Origin: Schistosoma haematobium
Taxonomy: Eukaryota > Platyhelminthes > Trematoda > Strigeidida > Schistosomatidae
Assembly (NCBI RefSeq): GCF_000699445.3
Contig: NC_067197.1
Location: forward strand, 11,042,152 to 11,106,151
Reading direction: 5' to 3'
Length of the DNA stretch: 64,000 nt
In this document: one piece after another, positions 52,191 to 62,600 of the stretch
Numbering within the stretch: the stretch's first letter is position 1
Layout of the letters: each line of letters starts with the position of its first letter
Program-made: the position numbers and the translations under genes
The notes under the pieces: model-generated
The model's input: only the letters and a program-made list of their open reading frames with translations
Databases searched by the model: none
What the model was told of the DNA's origin: nothing

Positions 52191-55100
52191 TGGATAGTTT
52201 CGACGAACTTCAGTTGACATACTGTTGATAGTTTATCATGGGCTCTGATCTAACCAATAGCATTCCGGTAAAGGTTCCTCAGTCGGTTTATGTATTTTTG
52301 GTAACTGATTTCGATAATAAATGTGACCGCAACACAGTGGTTGAAGATACCCTTTACCATCTTTAGGTCAAAATGAAAATAGTTATACATTGATAAGTGT
52401 TCTTTAATTTACTTAATACATCCATGAACAAGTCAGAGCGCTTCATGGTTTTGTCAGGTGCACTTATCTTGAGCTCCGTTGATAAAGCGGATAAGTATGA
52501 AAACTAAGTTTCTAGAGAGTGAGTTATTCGTGGTCAATACAAATGAATTTATATTGTTTCTTGTACATTTTCGCGATCAGGGATTATAACTTGTCTTATG
52601 CACTTACATCCGGCTTCTAACGCCTGTCTAATACCGCAGTTAATTTATTTGGCAACACTAAATCATACACCTTGAAAATCACTAAAATTATCCTAACAGA
52701 TCTTGCTATTCTCATTTGTTTAAAGTTAGTTATTACCTTATGTATTTCATCAAGAGTTTAGTTCTATTCAAGCTGTCAGCATTTGGCAACTGGAGATTAA
52801 ACAGATATTACCGAAACAGATAGCGGTAACTGTCTATTGCAACATTACTCAGAGTATAACCTGTTCCTGGCTAACACTAACTTCCGGCACAGTCATTGCG
52901 GGTGTGCTACCTGGTGTCCCCCATCTACGTCTCAAGTTTATACTCAAATTAATCACATCGCGATCAACTACCGCCAGTGTGGTTGTGTACAAGACTGCCA
53001 CCCCTTTCAGTGTACCTATGTGGACCTTAATCATGCACTTGTTTGCGTTAATCTCACCTTACTTTTCAGTGGCCAACAAATTCATCGTCCTAAACAAATC
53101 AGTGTCAGCAAATTGGTTGCAGCTTCTGTTGCGACAAAATATCAAACGGAGCTAGGTTCAAGGCTAGCAATTGCATGACTCCATGAGAATGGCGAATAAA
53201 GTCGCTTGCGGCTTTGCGAAACGTTTCGCTTACAAGCACAGGGTTTCTACAGACTCCTTACCACTCATTGAAGCCCGTCGGTTTAATCCGGGTGACCGTG
53301 ATTCTGACTACAAACGAGGGATGTTACGTAATGACATTGGGCAAAGCTTCCGTAAAAACTGATAAGCCTGGTGGTTGGAGCGTGCCAATGAATCGAGAGC
53401 TGAAGCTGCTTCTTGTAACTGCCGGGAGCTCTTTCAAGTCATTCGAGTTACCAGCAGCAAGAAGTCTGGCGTGAGCAAAACAATCTGTGAAGATGACGGG
53501 ATGCAAATGACTAACACCTATCGACGTCTTGGATGGTGGTCAGAGTTTTTCGGGGGGCAGTTCAACTGGTCTGCTGTCCCGTCAACGTCGATCAGACTGT
53601 TCTACCCTCGATTGCGCGTGATGACTGTTCCACCTATAACGAGTAGGAGATCCGCGAGGAACTCCAACTCTTGAAGTGCCACAAATCACCAGATTCAGAT
53701 GACTACCTTCGGCGACCTTCTTGCTAAGAAGCTGACTGGATTGTTTAGGAATGTCAGGTGGTTGAAAAGTGTTCGAATATCGTGGAATGAGTCGATTGTT
53801 GTCCTTGTCTTTAAAAATAGTTCACGTCATTTACGGAACAACTATCGATGATAAGTCCACTCCCGATTGTGTCGAAACTATTGCTTTCCATCATACTTTA
53901 TAGATTGTTCAAAACTCGAGAAAGATTGACTTGCGAGAAGCAGGGTGGTTTCAGTTCTGGTTGCAGATGTATTGATCTTATCTTCATTCTCAGCCAAATG
54001 TTAGAACACCGTCACACTTATCACAGACCAACAATCATAGTGTTTCTTGATACTAGGACCGCCTTCGATTGGTTGGACAAGACTGTTTTCTAATGAAGAA
54101 GGGTGTGCCTGAGACGTTTATTAACATCTTAAAAGCCCTATATATAAACACCTCAAGTAGAGTGAAGGCATACGACCACCTCTCTCCATTGTTTCATTCG
54201 AGCAGTGGGGTTAGCCAGGGTCGCCCAATCTCACCATTCCTCTTGAGGTTTGCTATCGATGACGCTCTGGAATCAGCTCTGATGGATGTAAGTAATGGTG
54301 GTGTGGATCTGATGCCTGGAGAAAAAATTTTGGACCTTGATTATGTGAATGATGCTATCTTACTCGCGATGATACCTAAGCCATGCAATCCGCACTTAAT
54401 CATTTGGCAATTAGTGTCCGTATGTATGGTATGTGCTTTTCACATTCCAAGTGCCAAACGCTTTTACAGGACTGACAGGACCCTGATCCTGTACTCACCA
54501 TGGGTAGTGAGTGGATAGAAGTAGTCGAAAATTTCGTGTATCTGGGTGGCTGTGTAAGTGTTGATGTTTGCACGAGTTATGAAATCAATTCAAGTATGGT
54601 GAAAGCCAGAGCAGCTAATGCCCATCTTTGGCGCTTTCGTGATGTTAGTTTGGCAGTAAAATGTCGGATCTACAACGTGTTGATGAGGGGAGTTTTGATC
54701 TATGCTTGTGAGACCTGACTTCTTCAATCAGAGAATGTTAGATGACTCTCTGTGTTTGATCATCGTTGTCTCCGAAGGATTACTGATATCCGATCGCAAA
54801 ATCATGTTTGTAATGTGAAACGTTCAGCATCATGTGTTCGGACAGAGCGTCGATAATTCATCTGGTGTCACTATATTGAAACATCGACTTGTAACTGATT
54901 TCGGTGGGTTGGACATGTCTTACGAATGTCGTCCCACAAAATTCCATGTCGCGCATTATTTGCCGACGTTGGGACTGGTTTGAAAAAGCGGAGAGGCGGT
55001 CAGTATGACATGGTTTTGTGGTATAAAAGCTGTACAGGACTGATTTCTGTTGGTCTGTCTGTCTGTGTGGTTGGGATCCTAGAGATGCTGCGACACAGTG

Positions 55101-55239
55101 GCCGTAAATGGTATTAGACATCGTTCGGCATAGAAGTCAGATGGAGTACTTCATTAGTTTTATTTTACTTCATATAAATGAAAAGAATTTTGACTGAAAA
55201 AATCTTTTCTTGTATTTTTCCTAACCAAACTGCTTCTCC

Positions 55240-55294
<55 letters not shown>

Positions 55295-56487
55295 TTCACT
55301 TTCACATTAATTTCTGCTCATTGTTGCTCTTCTTTTATTATACTCACCCGCCATTCTCTATATCTTCACAACCTCAATTTTGTTGTGTGGTACATGTGTA
55401 TTCGGTTTCCTCTTGTACCAATATTTATGTATTCAAATAAATAAATAAATAGCTGAAAGACTTCATCAGTTTCTCACACATTCTTCCATTTGTCTAGTTT
55501 GACCTTTCTTCCTCAGATCATTTTTAATAGTGGCCAAGTTGTCAGCCCAAATCTTACTTAATTTAGTTTTATTTGTCACCATTACCTTTTCATTCCATTT
55601 TGCTTTCTTTTTCCATCGCTTATCACAATCCCATAAACTTTTTGTCATTCTACAGTTAAGTTATCTCTCCTCAGTATTTTTACGGAAGCTCATGAGAGTG
55701 TTCCTAGAATCCACTTATCATGACACCTACAATTGCTGAATGTCTCAAATATTTTTTGTACATTACAATTTTTGTTTATAGGACTGGAATATTCCACTTC
55801 CGACTGGTATTGAATTAGAAGCTAGATCTACCCCATTTGTACCAACACGTTTACCTCCAAATGAACCTTTAGGAAATGCCTTAGAACAGGTTAATAACAG
55901 TTTGTTCGTTCAAATGCATTATCCTTTGCCTCAAACTTTGAAAGTAAGTATTTCATTTTTTGTCGAATCTCATTCTTTTTCAAGCAATAGTTTTGTGCAT
56001 AAAAAAATTTAAATTAATAAAATCTAATTATTAGTGAGGTTTCAGTTAAAAATGCCAAGTCACTAATTCCATAGCCTTTTTGTTCTTTTGTGTTTATTTA
56101 AAGTGTGACAGTTTATGATTAATGCACATTTGGACCAAGTTTCATGCCTTTTCTGACTGACTGATTTTGTAACATAATATTATTTACTTGTGATGCTGAT
56201 GAAATGAACTGTATTCATAATATTCCGAATAGAATAGTGAATAAGAAGTAATTGTTTAGTGTATTGTTTCAATATATAGGTGTTTATATATATTTTTGAT
56301 TGTCTTATTTTTTAATATTTGCAATAGTCCATTGTTCTTGAGGATCTTACTGAAACTGAAGGAACTGTAGTTTATGAGCAATATGTTCATGAGAATGGAT
56401 TTTCAGTGAAACTGGGTAAGTGATTAATAATAAAACTTGATTAATGCTACATTTAGTTTATGTATTCTACCCATTCACCTAATAATG

Positions 56488-56533
<46 letters not shown>

Positions 56534-59500
56534 CTATAAACATTCAGAACAATAGTATGATCGCCATGATCTCTCACCCCCACTGAGAGATTCTATACCA
56601 CTTTTATCTCTATTTTAACGTTGTAAATGAATCCTAATAATAGCTACAGTAAAGTAAATGCTCAGAATATAAACTATTATTTTCAAATGATGTTAAGTTT
56701 AAGCTAACTATAAAATTTCATACAGATGTTTTTTCTTGAAGTTCTATTCTGAAGTAAGTTCATTCATGTTATTAACAGTTAATTGCTACGTATGGCGCGT
56801 GTTGATAAAGATAAATGCGAAGGTTTAGTTATGTGTATAGAAGAATTATTAAGGGGTAATACAGGTGTTTGAACACCAAGTAAATGATCTCGTATGCTGA
56901 TAGAGGTATGGGTGTGGTTTTCTCTTTCAGGTTGCCCATACCATGGAAGGACACTTTTCTTGAAAGAGACCTGAAAAGAAAGCTGAATTAGTGGTGGTCC
57001 AAAAAACTTGGAAGCGTGACCTCAGAGCCCAAGAGACAACTGCCTGAGGTCGTTCGCACACGACCTTTTTATGGGAAGTTTTTGATGAATTAGCTTTAAA
57101 TTTCAAAAGAACTACCTCCTAAAAATGAAATCCGTGGGGTAAAATGTGGTGTGACATTTTCAAAGTCGACCTTTTCTAACCCCTTCCTTCCGTCGTGAAG
57201 AAGCAGCATCGCTACAGATGCTGGTTTTCAAAAAGAAACACCTCACTTCTGTTATACCTATCTACAGTCAGCAGTACTCCTTCGCCCTCGGGCCTTAAGT
57301 TGCTTCTTTTAGTTTAACCGTTCTTCAACAGACCTGCTTGACATGGTAGGACTTAGGGGAATATGTATCCCAGCCAACATTGCTCATTTGAGTGACCACG
57401 ATAGGCAAGTTCTATCACTACGTCAAGATGGCAGCTGCGGTCAGGACTGCCCAATGTAGTGTAGGAAAAAATAGCTCCTTCCCCTGTTACAACAGATTCT
57501 GTCATCACTTGGTTGCAAAACACAAATGTGAAATGCTGCACAATCAGGTTTTTCAGTAATCTAACGTCAACCATGAATACTGTTTGCACCTGATGATAAT
57601 GATGTTGAACAGCCTCTTTCAGTAAGCGTTCAAGATATAACTTTCTGCTAGCTTTAGAAAAAAGAACTGCACTTAGAAACACCCATAACTATTGCGCATA
57701 TTAGTTTTTTTGCTTCACATTAAAAAATATATATCTGTTAATTTTATGATTACATTGATTTCATATAACTGTGTTCCCTTGATTTGGACATAAAGGCGAT
57801 TTTCTGTATGTCCCCTCCACTAATGGATCTTCTGAACGTTCTATTGTGCGAGTCGACAAACTATGGAAATCCTGCGCGTAAGTTACCAAAGAAATAACTA
57901 TCACTCTATAGTGTTTTCAGATATTTATGTTTTTTGAAATTTCTGTTGCTAAAACTGTATATTTCCACGAAAATCTTGGTTTCAATTTGCTAGCGAATGG
58001 GGCAAGATATAGATACTATATTCAAAGCAAAGTCTCGGGAATATCGACTGAAGTAACAATAGAATAATCTAGCAGAATTTGATGTATATTATCCCAAGAA
58101 TGTTTAGAAGACTTAGTCTGGGCGATTCTCTAAGCATCTGAAGGATTTCAATATATTTCTCTTTTATTTTGTATTAATCAAATGTTAATAACCAGCTATT
58201 TTCAAATATTCTAATTTTTCGTCAATAATTCTACTGTTATCATCTCCCACAATGTGTTCTTTATTTAATCTAAATTCTCTAGTCTTTTTTAAAAACATAT
58301 TTGATAAAGCGAGATGCTTTTCAATAACTCTTCATACTATATGATGAAAATACTATGCTTTAAAAATGTTACACAGATTTGCTCCATAGATTCTTGTAGT
58401 GTCTGGAAGTTTTGTAATCAGAAATTATAGTAAACTAAACGTTTACAAAGTTAATTTCTTTCAAGATAATTGTATGTTGTGATATTAAGCTTGGTTTATT
58501 GGTGATCATTTTGACGTAAAATAGTACATTATTAATACTCGCTCATCATTCCGTTTGATCTTACTTCAATTCAGCAACTCTGATTTCATGCAAAACTCAT
58601 TCTTCAGTTTGAACATCTAAATAGTATCTCAGATTTGTACACCATAAATGTGACACAAGTTTAGTGCATAGATATTCACTGGGTTGATTTCTTTTAAGTT
58701 TTTATCTCCAAAAGTTTTGTTCATCTAACCAAAACTGTTACTCTTTTTTTTAATTTCAGTCAAAATGCTATTTTATTTACTGGACCATGGTTCGTTACTT
58801 CATCTTCAGTAGATCATTTACCAACACGTTTATTTTATCCTAAAGAAGTATTTCTTACTGGGGCTGATCATGCTACTTATGCGCTTGCTTCAGCTACAGG
58901 GAAATGTTATGTTATGCGTCCATGTGATTACTCCCAGGGTAATTAATTATTAGATGATTTATTTTTCTGTTGATAATAATCAGTAAAATAAAGAATTCTA
59001 CTAGTAGGTGATTAAAAGTTTTGAACTTACTTTTCTTGGTTTTTTGGGCTTATCGAAAAAAACATATAGTCTTGAAAAAACTGATTCTCATTGGTAGGTT
59101 TGAATACATGTCACTCAGTCTCACAGTCTTAAACGTGAAGACTGAGCTATTCGCACCACACTTGACCTGCAAGACTAACAGGTATTTACAATGGATCTAT
59201 TGCCGAGTAGTGACCATTGTCACGTTTGTCTAGCTCTTTTTGTTGCCGCTCAAATTCTATCTGTCAAGGATTCATATTCCATATAACTAATATTGTGTTC
59301 ATCCACTTTATAAATTAATACTGTTTTTCATGGAATTCACATGTTACTGGAGTTCAATCGTGTTGGGTGTGAGACAGTTACTCACCGAAGACAAAGGGAG
59401 ATAGTTGCACAATATCGTGGATTGGTTGTGTTTAGATGTTAACACCATCGGATCCGGGCTTGATGGTCTAAAAGTAAGGCGTCCGCATGAGGTAGAAGGT

Positions 59501-59642
59501 TCTGGGTTCGAGATCCGCCTGTGCGGTTGTGGATGCGCGCTGCTGAGCTGCTCTATATTAAAACGAAGTGGCCGCCCGTTACTTCCAGGTTTTCAACGGT
59601 TGTTTAACATTGATCGGTTCATGATCTCATTATTACCATTTT

Positions 59643-59694
<52 letters not shown>

Positions 59695-62600
59695 TTTGTA
59701 CTGATAACGAATGATTGCAAAACAACTTGACGTGCTGTGTTTTAGCTCGCCCCACTGAAATACCGGAGCATGATATTTACATGTGTGATTCAAAATATTT
59801 TGAAACTGAGAAAGTAATTCGTAAACTTAAGAAAGGATTAAAAGTAAGTGAACAGTTGTAACTCCTATGTAATTTGCCATGAATAGTAAATTAAATATAT
59901 ATTATAAGACTGATAAGCTCCTCTTGAGGTTTACTTTATACACTATTGGAAACATGATGGGTTTTTTCATTAAACGATTAGATCATTTATGTAAGTTATT
60001 TCTGCAAATATTCTCATGGTTTGATAGTTTGCGTTTCAATTTTCCTGAAAATATACAACAAATTCATGCTTTCTGAGTTAGTGTTTTTGTTGCTCATGTT
60101 AAGTGAGAAGTTTTCTTTGAATTATGAATTTAACTTTTATATACCTGTGTTTTATTGCTGTCATAGATTATATCCTACTTCTATAACTATGATATCTAGT
60201 TCTGGCTGATTGGATGTAATCCCTAAGATACTCTTGACCTAGATGTCATGCTAATTGGTACCTATATGGTGTGTGAGGTAACTGGTACTTCCTGGCAGAT
60301 TCGACCCTTTGTCACTTAGTTTCATGGTCTGAAATGTTATCACTTAGCCATCCAAGTCAAGTCACTTGGACTAATTTGGATATTCCAATTTGGTTGGTAT
60401 GATCCGATCATCACTACACGGAAATAAACAAATACGGGATTGGTTACTATTCACCTATCAAGCAACTGTATCATAATTAGTACGAGCTTTGATCACAAAC
60501 ATTCAGTGATATACGTTTAAAGTTCAGTTTATCGGTTCAAATTATATTGAAACTCGTGTCAAGTATTTCATTTATATGACCAAATACAAGAGATATTGCA
60601 TACTCTTTATGCGTGTTCACCGGGTAAGTAGTAGTGAGGTTAGACGCAGGGTATTAGGTAATGATGGTAAATCAGTTGATGAGGTTGTTAATCTTCATCG
60701 ACTGAGATGGTTGGGCCACGTGTTACGTATGTCTGAACACCGATTACCACGATGTACAATGCTAACCGGTGTTGGAGACGGTTGGAAGAAAGTAAGGGGC
60801 GGCCAAACCAAAACATGGCATCAGTGCATGAAGTCACTAACTTCTAGTCTGAGCCATGTTGGTAGATGCAGACTACTTGGTTGGGGTCCGCTTGATTATC
60901 GTAACCAATGGTTGGAGACTCTTGGTGACATGGCTCAGAATCGATGACAATGGCGTCGGTGTATACACTATCTGTCTTCCCTTAAACTAAGAGATTAAAA
61001 TCGCTTTATATCTTTCTTTCTACGAACTAATTCTTTCTTCTTGTACTATATCCTTATTGCAATCTTTCTTTTATATATTGCCACCTCTGAATTAACTACT
61101 TTTATGAATCCGGTGTCCATCTTGTTGTGTTAATGAGGTATGGCAACTTGGACCGATGCATATATGTGTCTGGTCCTACGTTGTAGCTGACTGACTGACT
61201 GACTTTATGCGTGTTGCTAGCTTTTAAAGTTCAGTATATGAACGCGATGCATGTCAAAATTTATATATTAAGCAAATTTATAAAACTGAAGTTTTACTCA
61301 TTTATTTATTGTTTATATTTGTAACTTGTCTGCAATTTACGACCTGATAATTGTACTTTAAAATCCTTTGTTCATTACTTTTGCTTAGAAATTTCAATTT
61401 ACATCAAACAATATACATGAAGATGAATTTTATTTCTTTCCCCAACAAATCATGCCTCGAAAAGTAAGTGCACATCTCTAGCATTTCACTTGAAACTTCA
61501 ATTTGAATTTATTTCTTCATTATTAATGCTTTTTTCGAAATAATTAGACTAGAATACTATTCATTTTCGTATTGGTCGTTTGAATCTTCTCACTGATGTT
61601 TAGGACTGCAATTTATCACTAGCTGACTGGATAATGCGATGGCGTTTGAAGCTAACGGTACTGCGTTCGAGTCCCGGAGTGATCATGAACTATGAGATGC
61701 TGTTACGTCCAGCTGACGAGTCCCAAATAGGACGAAACGCGCGTCCTGGATTCCACTTCTAGTCACCATCATCTCTTTTCATAATAAACCATAATGCTTA
61801 TGTATTGGATAATGATTTTAGCTTACAGTTTCAATTTTTCATACTCTTAACATGTTATGATGATTCATTGTGTAACATTTTAAAAGCGTCAACTTGTGGA
61901 GTAACTTCCTAATCACTGCTTTCATTGATTGTGTTGACGCTACTATATTCGATCTCTCTTTCCAATTCAATTTAAATGGCTGTATAGTCTTCATATAATG
62001 AGCGTTGTTCATAGTACACAACATGAACCTTAATCTGATAGATGAATAGCATTGTTTAATTAGACCTCAAAAGTTTTCTTTTTTATGCCTGATTTGTTGT
62101 TCATATCATTCTCATGGTCTTATTAAGTTATTTTTCAGTGGTTATTTTAGTGTATTTTGTTTTGAACTTTACTGTTCGTGTCATGATGAATAACGTGTGT
62201 TGTCCTTTTAATTTAAATTTCCTATAGGATGCATCACCTCTTTTGGCTCAAGCATCTACTGAACCACTTCAGAATGATCAATTAAATCGTCCAGTGTCTC
62301 TGGCATTTACTTGCGCACTTGCAGCAGCAGCCGGAACTACTACCAATATGGTTGCTGCTCCAATGATTTCTCTTCCCAATTTATCACCTGTTGATGCAGC
62401 GAAACAAACTGACCGCATACCTACTGGATTAATAGGTGAGAGCTCAGGATCTAGTCCACTTATAGGACATAGTACAAATCCAGTAGTGGGTCACACACCA
62501 GTTAACGTTTTACCTACCAGTAATAATGCATTAGTTCATGGTATAACTTCATCAGCTCAACTCGATGCGCTTACTCGAGCTTTCATAGAAAATAACGTAG

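Noticed and set aside
55466..55739. Open frames at 55466-55648 (minus) and 55530-55739 (plus) as a nested gene
   Set aside because: Low-complexity T/A-rich frames in an intron without family match or start context.
61640..61680. tRNA gene
   Set aside because: The A and B boxes belong to SINE heads; no full cloverleaf with acceptor stem can be drawn, and the sequence runs into the hammerhead.
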